From assembly GCA_022448105.1 (NCBI GenBank), contig JAKVAV010000005.1, forward strand, positions 1 to 49,308: a stretch of DNA of 49,308 nt, written 5' to 3'. Shown in pieces: positions 18,032-25,346 of this stretch (position 1 is its first letter; each line of letters starts with the position of its first letter). The notes beneath the pieces were generated by a model. The model had not been told where the DNA came from and did not search any database. It saw nothing but the letters and a program-made list of their open reading frames with translations. The position numbers were made by a program, and so were the translations under genes. This stretch comes from Flavobacteriales bacterium. Lineage in GTDB: Bacteria > Bacteroidota > Bacteroidia > Flavobacteriales_D > Cryomorphaceae.

Positions 18032-19017
18032 TCCATAGCTACCATTAAGTTGCAACCTCTTATGTCGCTGTAGTCAAATCTGCCGAGTACTTCGAAGGCT
18101 TCATCTGGATGTTTCTTTCCCAAATCTGACGTAGCAATAAAGGAACAAGAATAAAGGTTGGCAAGATCGATGACGTTGATGCCGCCTGATTTTTTATCAG
18201 ACACGAATGTCATTGGATCGTTTGGGTCTCTGATGAAAACCTTCATCCAAGGCGGTGTTAGAAAGATTCCATCACCATTTGAATAAGCTTGGCTTAGCAG
18301 CTCCGTCATACCATACTCGCTATGGATTGAGTGAACTCCCAATCCATCAGTGAGCGCTTTATGCAGTTCTGTCCTTGTGATCTCTTCTCGCCTTCCTTTC
18401 ATACCACCTGTTTCCATGACGATCGTGTTTTCAAGATTTATCCTTCCTTTCTCGATGAAGTCAAGAAGAGCGAAACTTACTCCAATGAGTAGCGTTTTAG
18501 CGGGAGACTTTTTCGAAAGGATTCTCCTTAGTTCATCGAGATTGTCGAGAAAAAAACCGCTTTCTGGATGTCTGGACTTTTTAATGAGGTTGTCGACCAT
18601 ATAAACAAGGGATGAATCGGACCTCTCTAGGTAGGAAGGAAGCAGAGCAAGAATTCTAAAATTCTGAGGTTTTCCATAAAAGAGCTCAAAAGCTGAAAGA
18701 AAGCTCTCTTTGTAGATTTCAACTGCTTTAACGATATGCTTTGACGCAGTGCTTCCGGTAGTGCCACTGCTGGAAAATATTACTTCAGTGCCACTTGGTT
18801 TTTTACAAAAGATCTCCCGAGTTTTGAAGAGCTCAATGGGCAGAAAAGGAATATCTTCCAGAGCTTTTACGCTGTTAATAGAGCACCTGAGATGTGAGAG
18901 ATATTCGGCATAAACTTGGTTTTGATGGGCTTGGTAGCGAAATACTTTTAGGCAGATCTCATTAAATTCCTTTTCGGAGGTGATTTGAAAAATGTCTCTG
19001 TGCTCCGGTGGATTCAA
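18028..19017 (-). CDS. LuxE-family acyl-protein synthetase / acyl-adenylating enzyme
   Basis: This 329-residue member of the LuxE (acyl-protein synthetase) branch of the adenylate-forming superfamily has the phosphate-binding FSSSGTTGST at 81-90, METGGMKGRREEI, and HSEYGMTELLSQAY, matching the usual YGxTE adenylation motif. The last part (DLANLYSCSFIATSDLG, then FEVLGRFDYSDIRGCNLM) is the substitute for the usual C-terminal subdomain. LuxE activates fatty acids with ATP in luminous bacteria, but there is no luxC, luxD or luxAB here, so the substrate is unknown; Bacteroidota homologues are often called acyl transferases. The start is TTG, with a matching promoter upstream. Confidence 0.8.
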   Translation of the reverse strand: MNPPEHRDIFQITSEKEFNEICLKVFRYQAHQNQVYAEYLSHLRCSINSVKALEDIPFLPIELFKTREIFCKKPSGTEVIFSSSGTTGSTASKHIVKAVEIYKESFLSAFELFYGKPQNFRILALLPSYLERSDSSLVYMVDNLIKKSRHPESGFFLDNLDELRRILSKKSPAKTLLIGVSFALLDFIEKGRINLENTIVMETGGMKGRREEITRTELHKALTDGLGVHSIHSEYGMTELLSQAYSNGDGIFLTPPWMKVFIRDPNDPMTFVSDKKSGGINVIDLANLYSCSFIATSDLGKKHPDEAFEVLGRFDYSDIRGCNLMVAMD

Positions 19018-19050
19018 ATTAGGGTAAGGAATTTGATAGTTGTATTTTTA

Positions 19051-19058
19051 CAAAGATA
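19051..19058 (-). promoter_or_regulatory. Putative -7 box (TATCTTTG) of the LuxE-like gene
   Basis: An exact TAnnTTTG match on the minus strand ends 33 bases before the TTG start at 19017. It lies in the short divergent gap before the lipoprotein gene at 19069. Confidence 0.45.
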
Positions 19059-19068
19059 GAACCCAATC

Positions 19069-19596
19069 ATGAACGCTTTTCGATTCAGATACAATTTCAT
19101 CTTTTTATTGATCGTTGCCGCAGTAAGTTGTAATGAAAAGGATGATTTACCTGATGAACCAGTAATCAATTCGATAGACTTTGATGAGGACCAAAAATTA
19201 TTGATATTCAATTTTACTGATGGCGACGGAAATTTTGGTCTTAGCGAGAGTATGACCAATCCACCTTTTCAAGACTCGATTGATGGTGGTATTAACGAGT
19301 TCAGTAATAATTTGTGGCTTGACCTTTTCGTAAAAGAAGAGGGTTCATATAACCTCGTAGAAACCTCTAATCCAAATGGTTTTGATTTCAGAATCCCCGA
19401 GCTGACCCCGCAGGGACAAAACAAACAATTAAGAGTAACGGGAACCTATGATTTAGCTTTCGATTTGGAAGCCTTAACTGAGGGCAACAACCCTGAACTT
19501 TCCATTGGTGATACTTTGAAATTCGAGGTAATATTGGTGGACAGAGACTTGAATCTGAGCAACCTAGCCACCACGGAGAATCATATCCTCCAATAG
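19069..19596 (+). CDS. Hypothetical lipoprotein
   Basis: This 175-residue predicted lipoprotein has a hydrophobic stretch ending VAAVSC, with the lipidated cysteine at 21, followed by acidic linker NEKDDLPDEP. The mature part is acidic and beta-rich, with INSIDFDEDQKLLIFNFTDG and FTDGDGNFGL, resembling Ca-binding or cadherin-like edges seen in Bacteroidota lipoproteins of unknown role. I do not recognise a functional family. It is divergent from the LuxE-like gene and converges on the Na/Pi cotransporter, with about 10 bases between stops. Confidence 0.75.
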   Translation: MNAFRFRYNFIFLLIVAAVSCNEKDDLPDEPVINSIDFDEDQKLLIFNFTDGDGNFGLSESMTNPPFQDSIDGGINEFSNNLWLDLFVKEEGSYNLVETSNPNGFDFRIPELTPQGQNKQLRVTGTYDLAFDLEALTEGNNPELSIGDTLKFEVILVDRDLNLSNLATTENHILQ

Positions 19597-19606
19597 ATTT
19601 TAAAAA

Positions 19607-21670
19607 TCAAATTTCCCCAATGAGAGCTTCGGAAACGCTCTCTACGTGGTCTCCAACTTTTTCGAGAGAAGAGAATAGGTCACTGTATATCGTTCCACTA
19701 CGTAAGTTGTAATTTCCTGATTCAATTCGAGAAATGTATTCTCGCCTTAGTTTATTTCGAAGAGAGTTTATTTCCGCCTCAATAGATTTGGCTTTCTCCA
19801 AGCTGACGTCTTTGATTGATTCTTTCTTCAGATTTTCAAGCATTTGATCAAGCGCCATATCAATGAGGCCAAACATCCTCAATAGCTTTTCTCGCTGATC
19901 GGGAGCGAACCAAATTTTCGATGATGATTTTCTCTCGAGGGTTCTAGCCATTTGGTAGAAAATATCGCCAATTCGTTCCAGATCATTTCCAATGCTGAGG
20001 TAAGCACGAACTTGATCCGAAGAAATTGGAGAAAGTTCTTTGGCTGACAGTCGCCCGCAGTATTGAGAAATCTCGATTTCCATTCGATCTGTAATGTCCT
20101 CGTACTTTTTGATTCGGTCTACAATCTTCTTTTGATTTCCAAAATCAGTTTCGGTAAGTAGGTTTTTCACAAAGTTGGACATTCGTGAAACTACTTCTCC
20201 AAATTTGACGACTTGCCGCTTCGCCTCGAGCATTGAAATCTCTGAAAGCTGAATTGAGGAGTCGATGTATTCTAATCTAAATTCTTCATCTTCCGCACCC
20301 TTAGAGCGCACGGTTCGCGTTGCTAAATTTACCAATTGAGGAATAAACCAGATGAGCACAAGAAGATTCACCAGATTGAAGACGGAATGGAATGCTGCAA
20401 GAGCTATCGTAGCCGATTGCCTTCCGGCCTCAGACTCTTCATAGGGATCCGTAACCATGTAGTCACCTATTAGCTCAAGAATAAAAGGCATTGCCAAGGC
20501 CATCCAAACAACACCAATGACATTGAAAAAAGTATGAATTCTCGCACTCCTTTTGGCATAGACATTTCCCACCAAAGCTGAAATTTCTGCCGTAGCTGTA
20601 GTCCCAATATTCTCACCGAGGACCATCGCAGCAGCTGCGTTAAATGGAATTACCCCACTGGCGCAAAGGGCCATCGTAAGAGTCAGAGTAGACGATGAGC
20701 TCTGGACTACCACCGTGAGAATTGTTCCCAGAGCTATGAACATCAAAGTGCCGAGAAACGGTTGGTTAGAATACTCTACAAAAAACTGCACCAAAGCAGA
20801 GTTCTCAGTAAATGTTGGAACAGTATCAATCAAGAAGCCAAGCCCAAGAAAGATTAAAGCAAATCCAATCAGGGCTGTTACCCAATTTCTTACCCCTGGT
20901 TGCTTAATAAGAAACAAGGGAATTATCAAGGCAAATATGATTAGAGCGAAATTTATAATGTCTACACGAAAACCAACAATGGAAACTAGCCAACCCGTTA
21001 TGGTTGTGCCGATGTTAGCACCCATCATGATTCCTGCAGACTCTGTTAAGGTAATTAGCCCAGCATTTACGAAGCTCACGGTCATCACGGTCGTAGCACT
21101 CGATGATTGAAAAAGTCCCGTCAAACTGAAACCTGTAAGTACGCCAGTAAAGCGATTTTTGGTCATCAGACCCAAAATACCTCTGAGTTTAGCTCCCGCA
21201 CCTGCCTGAATTCCTTCGCTCATGGTCTTCATCCCAAACATGAAGAGACAAAGAGACCCTATCATGAGAAGAAACCTGGTAAAGCCCCATTCCATTTTAG
21301 TACCAAATCTTTCACGGTTCGTCCAGCTAGTGGCTGAAGAACCATCTGACTCTTGATAAATGAAACCAACTTGATAGATGTAGCTTGACGCTGAGAATAA
21401 TTCTTTCAAGGGAATAGAGCCCTCTAGAAATGATACTGTATCAGTAAAAAGCCAAATTTCTCCTTCATTGGCCAACACGGCAGATCGGTTGTACCTAACC
21501 ACAACCTGTTCTGGGACCTTGTCTGCTGAGCAGTCTACCTTCCATCCAATATTAACTCGCTCTTCATCTACGTAAGCACCGTGTAATTCTGGCACAAATT
21601 CTTCTTGCCCCGCGAGAGTTATAGCCTGCGAGAAGCACAGGCAAAGAAGTATGAGAATTTTTTTCGGCAC
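19607..21670 (-). CDS. Na+/phosphate cotransporter (NptA/PNaS family) with exported N-terminal domain and PhoU-like tail
   Basis: From a GTG at 21670 this is a 687-residue inner-membrane protein of the Na/Pi cotransporter II family. A signal peptide (PKKILILLCLCFSQAITLAG) is followed by a ~110-residue beta-rich, probably periplasmic domain. Then comes the membrane core, with both inverted QSSS repeats: GLFQSSSATTVMTVSFVNAG and TVVVQSSSSTLTLTMALCAS, each with a following MxGxNIGTT-type motif. The last ~200 residues are a helical PhoU-like domain (LSIGNDLERIGDIFYQMA). The frame extends upstream to a GTG at 21772, but that would put ~40 residues before the hydrophobic core, so 21670 is preferred. 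It likely imports phosphate coupled to sodium. Confidence 0.88.
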   Translation of the reverse strand: MPKKILILLCLCFSQAITLAGQEEFVPELHGAYVDEERVNIGWKVDCSADKVPEQVVVRYNRSAVLANEGEIWLFTDTVSFLEGSIPLKELFSASSYIYQVGFIYQESDGSSATSWTNRERFGTKMEWGFTRFLLMIGSLCLFMFGMKTMSEGIQAGAGAKLRGILGLMTKNRFTGVLTGFSLTGLFQSSSATTVMTVSFVNAGLITLTESAGIMMGANIGTTITGWLVSIVGFRVDIINFALIIFALIIPLFLIKQPGVRNWVTALIGFALIFLGLGFLIDTVPTFTENSALVQFFVEYSNQPFLGTLMFIALGTILTVVVQSSSSTLTLTMALCASGVIPFNAAAAMVLGENIGTTATAEISALVGNVYAKRSARIHTFFNVIGVVWMALAMPFILELIGDYMVTDPYEESEAGRQSATIALAAFHSVFNLVNLLVLIWFIPQLVNLATRTVRSKGAEDEEFRLEYIDSSIQLSEISMLEAKRQVVKFGEVVSRMSNFVKNLLTETDFGNQKKIVDRIKKYEDITDRMEIEISQYCGRLSAKELSPISSDQVRAYLSIGNDLERIGDIFYQMARTLERKSSSKIWFAPDQREKLLRMFGLIDMALDQMLENLKKESIKDVSLEKAKSIEAEINSLRNKLRREYISRIESGNYNLRSGTIYSDLFSSLEKVGDHVESVSEALIGEI

Positions 21671-21676
21671 AGCCAG

Positions 21677-21684
21677 CAAAGGTA
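21677..21684 (-). promoter_or_regulatory. Putative -7 box (TACCTTTG) six bases before the cotransporter GTG
   Basis: An exact TAnnTTTG match on the minus strand lies just upstream of the preferred GTG at 21670, with a TTG 24 bases further upstream (21709-21711). If real, the mRNA would be leaderless and the 21772 start would be excluded. Confidence 0.35.
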
Positions 21685-21715
21685 TTCTGAATGAGTGCTT
21701 TCGTGCTTCAATCAG

Positions 21716-21732
21716 GATTAACTTTATGTTAA
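21716..21732 (-). repeat. TTAAC-type repeat pair upstream of the Na/Pi cotransporter
   Basis: On the minus strand TTAACATAAAGTTAATC can be read as a direct repeat TTAACA/TTAATC with an 11-base period or as an inverted repeat TTAAC-N5-GTTAA. The 11-base period is the spacing of Pho boxes in other phyla, but no Bacteroidota Pho box is known to me. Confidence 0.3.
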
Positions 21733-21895
21733 TTTGGAAACCTTGGCTTGTCCATTCAGTCAATGAATACACGGCTTGCTAATTAACATTATGCGAATTT
21801 CAATTTCACATTGAGGCGATCAAATAAGTTATTATTCACCATCAATTAAGGTAGACTTAATTGGTCGAATTTACTTTCGAGTCGATTTAAAAGCC

Positions 21896-22594
21896 ATGTC
21901 TACCTATTCAGAAGTAATTTGTGTTCAGGGAAGAAATAGTCAGTTCCCGGAGCTTACCAAACTCATAGAATCAGAAAGTTTTAGCTACAGGTGTATTGAG
22001 AATTTAAATGAGGTGCTGCCCGCCATAGAGCGCCGCAAACCGGCCTTAGTGATTATGGATCTTCTCTTAGAAGGAAAAGATGCCATAGACCTATTAAGGG
22101 AGATGGAGCTTAAAGGCTTGAAGCGTTACTGCTCCGTGGTCATATTAAGCGACCGTAGCGAAAACTATGTTGAGATTACTGCGCTTAACTCAGGGGCCGA
22201 TGATTTTATGATCAAGCCTGTCAAAAAGCGAGTTTTTATTAGTCGGCTCAATGCCTGGCTGCGTAATAGTTCTAACTCCAGAGCAGCCTTCAAATTCAGT
22301 AAGGACGGTGAGGGGATTATTTTAGATCATGATAGATATATGCTTTTGGTTCAAGGAGATGAGATTTTGCTGCAGCGAAAAGAATTTGAAATTATTTCCC
22401 TTTTAGCGTCCAAACCCAAAAAGGTATTTAGTAGAGACGAAATAAAAGAAATGGTTTGGGGTGAGCCAAACCACCTCGTTCGCAACAGAACAATTGACGT
22501 CCATATCAGAAATCTGCGCATCAAAATTGGAAGGCACTACATCAAAACATACAAGGGAATAGGTTATAGCTTTGACACTTCTTTGGCCAGCTAA
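21896..22594 (+). CDS. OmpR/PhoB-type response regulator with atypical receiver
   Basis: This 232-residue two-domain response regulator has a receiver (1-~120) and a winged-helix DNA-binding domain (~140-230; ending VRNRTIDVHIRNLRIKIG and IKTYKGIGYSFD). The phosphoacceptor D55 (LVIMDLL), the switch S85 (VVILSDRS) and K107 (IKPVK) are present. The acidic pair that binds Mg2+, normally VDDE after the first strand, is replaced by ICVQGRNSQ, so phosphorylation may be weak or absent. No histidine kinase is adjacent. It diverges from the Na/Pi cotransporter and may control it (inference). Its stop overlaps the M14 peptidase stop by four bases. Confidence 0.85.
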   Translation: MSTYSEVICVQGRNSQFPELTKLIESESFSYRCIENLNEVLPAIERRKPALVIMDLLLEGKDAIDLLREMELKGLKRYCSVVILSDRSENYVEITALNSGADDFMIKPVKKRVFISRLNAWLRNSSNSRAAFKFSKDGEGIILDHDRYMLLVQGDEILLQRKEFEIISLLASKPKKVFSRDEIKEMVWGEPNHLVRNRTIDVHIRNLRIKIGRHYIKTYKGIGYSFDTSLAS

Positions 22595-24279
22595 CGAATT
22601 TCAAAGACCGGCAATCTCAAGTGTCCTTTCTCATAATATTTCGAGTTTTCGTAAACGAATTTTAGCTGAGCTTTGGCATCATCGGCAAACGAAGGGTCTT
22701 TACTCTTTTTTAGTTCCAACGTTCTCCTGAGCATATGATCTCTTTCGAGGATTTCGCCTGCAGTCTTTTCAAATAAGTAGGAGGAGAAGTATTCTTTTTG
22801 GTTGAGTACCGAATCAAAAAAGTTCCAGTTAAAGAAACTGTCTTCGCTTTGAGGGTCGAGTGTATTGGCTAAATATCTCCTTGCTAATTGCTCAGTGGAG
22901 ATGAGAACATCACCTGCGAAGAATTGAATTTGTTCTTTGCGTTCTACCACTCCTGTATTTTTGTGCAGGTAATGACCCTCATAAGGCGTTTCCGCTGTTT
23001 CATAGTAGCTAACATACTTTGCAGTAACTGTGACCACCGTATCCGAATCAAATCTTGTCATCTCCACATCATTGGCTTCAAGCCTTGCGATAACCTCACT
23101 CCATCCCTGAGGAATCAAGTAGGATTTGGGTACAACGGAACGATAAAACCCAATAACCTCGTTGTAGTAGGGAACTAGACGTCTGTATGGCTTTGTTGAA
23201 TCATATTCAATGAATTCTGCACCGGATAGAATGCTCTTTGACATGGTGGTCTCATAACCTGGAAATTCCAAGCTGTCAATAGCCGTATTTACTTGCCATT
23301 TGGTGTAAAACGATTCTTGTTTTTTGGTTTCTTTATCGGCTATTGCCTTAATTTTTCTAATCACTTCCCCTCTTTCACTCGCAAATTTATCAACAGCCGC
23401 AATGAAATTTAATGTTGATGCAACTCTTTGATCAAATGATTTCAACATGTGAGCTTCTAGGGTAAATCCAATGGTGTTGAATAGAGCTGCATACCCGCTG
23501 CTATAGCGAGGATGGTCAATAAAAGCATAAATACCATCTTCTGGAGTATTTCCTCTGAAGTTTACATAAGGAATCATTTCATCGTTTATTTCTTTCATGT
23601 AGTCATACAAGTAGGGTTCAAACTCCCTTTTTAAGAATGTGCTTTGCATTGGAAATAGCTTCTCTGGAAAAGGAGAGAGTAGGGTGATATTTGGCTGATA
23701 ATCTGCGCCATTTGTAGTATGAGTATCAATCAGAATATGCGGTTTCCAGAGTTGAAATAATCGCGTAAAGGCAAAAGCATTTTTGGAATCCGCTTTGACA
23801 AAGTCTCGATTGAGGTCCAAGTTTTTAGCGTTCCCGCGAAAGCCATATTCCTCCGGACCATTTTGATTTGCTCGAGAAGTACTATTCCGGTTCAATGCAC
23901 CACCTACATTGTAAATCGGTATAATGACGTATACTACATCTCCTTTGGGTTCTGCTGCTTTTTGCAGAGCAAAGGAAATTGAGGCATTGATTCCACAAGC
24001 TTCTCCTGGGTGGATGCCGTTCATAATCATTACCACAGTTTGCTCATTTTTATCGCTTGCTGTAGGTGAGAACTCGCCTTTCGGATCTATCACTAAATAA
24101 TGGAGTGGTTTCCCTGAGTCCGTTTTTCCAATGGTCTCGAGTTTGGCTTTTGATGGATGGTCAGCTGCGATTCTTTCGTAGTATTCAATTGCCTCCTTAT
24201 AAGTAGGGGTATAGTTTGAGCGAAACTGGCCGAGGAGTTGGGTCGAAATAAAAAACAAAGAGATGAGTAGATATCGCAT
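22591..24279 (-). CDS. M14 family zinc carboxypeptidase, secreted
   Basis: This 562-residue exported metallopeptidase of the carboxypeptidase A (M14) family has a signal peptide (LLISLFFISTQLLGQ). The zinc ligands are H90 and E93 in GIHPGEACG, with the third ligand H187 in ILIDTHTTNG. R158 in NLDLNRDF is the usual substrate-carboxylate arginine, and E275 in GFTLEAHMLK is the general base. The family removes C-terminal residues from peptides; a periplasmic or secreted nutritional role is likely. About 250 residues follow the catalytic domain and end in YEKGHLRLPVFEIR without a recognisable sorting domain. Confidence 0.9.
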   Translation of the reverse strand: MRYLLISLFFISTQLLGQFRSNYTPTYKEAIEYYERIAADHPSKAKLETIGKTDSGKPLHYLVIDPKGEFSPTASDKNEQTVVMIMNGIHPGEACGINASISFALQKAAEPKGDVVYVIIPIYNVGGALNRNSTSRANQNGPEEYGFRGNAKNLDLNRDFVKADSKNAFAFTRLFQLWKPHILIDTHTTNGADYQPNITLLSPFPEKLFPMQSTFLKREFEPYLYDYMKEINDEMIPYVNFRGNTPEDGIYAFIDHPRYSSGYAALFNTIGFTLEAHMLKSFDQRVASTLNFIAAVDKFASERGEVIRKIKAIADKETKKQESFYTKWQVNTAIDSLEFPGYETTMSKSILSGAEFIEYDSTKPYRRLVPYYNEVIGFYRSVVPKSYLIPQGWSEVIARLEANDVEMTRFDSDTVVTVTAKYVSYYETAETPYEGHYLHKNTGVVERKEQIQFFAGDVLISTEQLARRYLANTLDPQSEDSFFNWNFFDSVLNQKEYFSSYLFEKTAGEILERDHMLRRTLELKKSKDPSFADDAKAQLKFVYENSKYYEKGHLRLPVFEIR

Positions 24280-24390
24280 TTTCTTTTTTTGCGAATATAA
24301 CCAAGACCGTGCCTCAAATGAGTTGATAAAAAATTAACACTAAAGCTCAATGCTTAACATTGGGTTAAGGAACGGCAGCTTTGGGTACTC

Positions 24391-24398
24391 TAATTTTG
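24391..24398 (+). promoter_or_regulatory. Putative -7 box (TAATTTTG) four bases before a start codon
   Basis: An exact TAnnTTTG match ends four bases before the ATG at 24403, the same geometry as at 340 and 32550. Upstream, TTAACA occurs at 24334 and 24354 and TTAAGG at 24365, of unclear meaning. Confidence 0.4.
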
Positions 24399-24402
24399 AA
24401 AT

Positions 24403-24735
24403 ATGCAAATCAAAGCGATTATATTTTTGATGGTGTTGCTTCCAACACTTGCATTCGCAGGAAACGGAAAGCCAAAGTCGAAAGTCGATAAGGCTCTTTG
24501 TGCTTACTCAGGGCAGGTCTTGGACAAAGAAAACGCCGAGACATTGACGGGTGCCATGATTAAGATTGTCGAATTGAATAAGTCAGTCTATGCCGACTTC
24601 GATGGAAATTTTAGCTTCCAAGACATCCCAGAGGGAGACTACACGATAGAAATTAGTTTTCTGAGCTATGAGACCAAAACCATCGAGAATTTTCAAATCG
24701 GAGCAGGGTCTCGAAAAAAGCGATTTTTTCTCTAA
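24403..24735 (+). CDS. Small exported carboxypeptidase-regulatory-like domain protein
   Basis: This 110-residue protein has a signal peptide (IIFLMVLLPTLAFAGNG) followed by one carboxypeptidase-D-regulatory-like beta-sandwich: YSGQVLDKENAETLTGAMIK, then a D-G-N-F-S-F turn, IPEGDYTIEISFLSYET. This is the module seen at the N-terminus of TonB receptors, here free-standing. No barrel or enzyme follows. The basic end RKKRFFL and the hairpin terminator close the gene. Function is unknown. Confidence 0.75.
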   Translation: MQIKAIIFLMVLLPTLAFAGNGKPKSKVDKALCAYSGQVLDKENAETLTGAMIKIVELNKSVYADFDGNFSFQDIPEGDYTIEISFLSYETKTIENFQIGAGSRKKRFFL

Positions 24736-24755
24736 ATAGGCTGTAAATACTTACG

Positions 24756-24790
24756 AGTTGCGATTTATCAATTGCAACTTTTTTTATTTT
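24756..24790 (+). terminator. Intrinsic terminator after the regulatory-domain gene
   Basis: AGTTGC (24756-24761) pairs with GCAACT (24774-24779) around a 12-base loop. It is followed by a run of T with one A, as expected for a plus-strand terminator. Confidence 0.65.
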
Positions 24791-24826
24791 CTTGCGTCTA
24801 ATGTTATGAAATTGTTAAGAAAAACT

Positions 24827-24834
24827 TATCTTAG
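24827..24834 (+). promoter_or_regulatory. Putative -7 box (TATCTTAG) of the MORN-repeat gene
   Basis: One mismatch to TAnnTTTG and identical to the box before the glycosyltransferase at 5869. It lies 34 bases before the ATG at 24869. No spaced TTG is seen. Confidence 0.3.
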
Positions 24835-24868
24835 CATTATGAGAAGGTGAATCATTCAAATTGAAGTT

Positions 24869-25297
24869 ATGAAAAAACACATAGTAATATTACTCACAGC
24901 GCTCATTTCATCTCCTTTTGTTTATAGTCAGGAGGGTAAATTGGTAAGCATTGATGCCGACACGAAGCAGGCATATTACACAAGAAATGACGTGTATACA
25001 GTTGAGGCTGATGGATCTTTCAGCGGGAATATTGCTGCTTTTTATGACAATGGCAAGATTGAAGAAACTGGGGTTCTCAGCAAAGGAGAGAAGGTGGGAA
25101 CTTGGATAAAGTATAATCCAGATGGAGACAAAATAAGCAAGGGCTCTTACAAAGATGGTCTTAAAAACGGAGAGTGGAAGGTATGGGACGCTGATGGAAC
25201 TCTTAGAGTATCTATGAATTATGAATCTGGGAAAAGAACTGGTAAGTGGGAATTCTACGACGAAAATGGAGAGCTACTCAACAGCAAACAATTTTAA
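24869..25297 (+). CDS. Exported MORN-2 repeat protein
   Basis: This 142-residue protein has a signal peptide (IVILLTALISSPFVYSQ) and then tandem MORN-2 repeats: FYDNGKIEETGVLSKGEKVG, W-x-K-Y-NPDGDKISKGSYKDG, GEWKVWDADG and GKWEFYDENGEL. Such proteins are common in Bacteroidota and are often auto-named YwqK-type antitoxins, but the secretion signal and absence of a toxin neighbour argue against that name. The function is unknown; the repeats form a beta-meander that may bind envelope components. The stop codon is part of the following terminator hairpin. Confidence 0.8.
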   Translation: MKKHIVILLTALISSPFVYSQEGKLVSIDADTKQAYYTRNDVYTVEADGSFSGNIAAFYDNGKIEETGVLSKGEKVGTWIKYNPDGDKISKGSYKDGLKNGEWKVWDADGTLRVSMNYESGKRTGKWEFYDENGELLNSKQF

Positions 25298-25330
25298 TGA
25301 AAAAGGCGCCTTCAAGGCGCCTTTTTCATT
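25296..25330. terminator. Strong bidirectional terminator
   Basis: A perfect 15-bp inverted repeat (25296-25310 and 25316-25330, GC-rich GGCGCC core) surrounds a 5-base loop, TTCAA. It has A5 before and T5 after the core, so it can end both the MORN gene and the convergent TonB receptor gene. Confidence 0.9.
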
Positions 25331-25346
25331 TTAAAAAGTTTCGTCA

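Noticed and set aside
21671..21772. Longer start (GTG 21772) for the Na/Pi cotransporter
   Set aside because: It would place about 40 residues before the hydrophobic core of the signal peptide and run through the repeat and promoter-like box upstream of GTG 21670.
24869..25297. YwqK-type antitoxin of a toxin-antitoxin pair
   Set aside because: The protein has a signal peptide and no toxin gene beside it; the MORN-2 repeats alone explain such automatic names.
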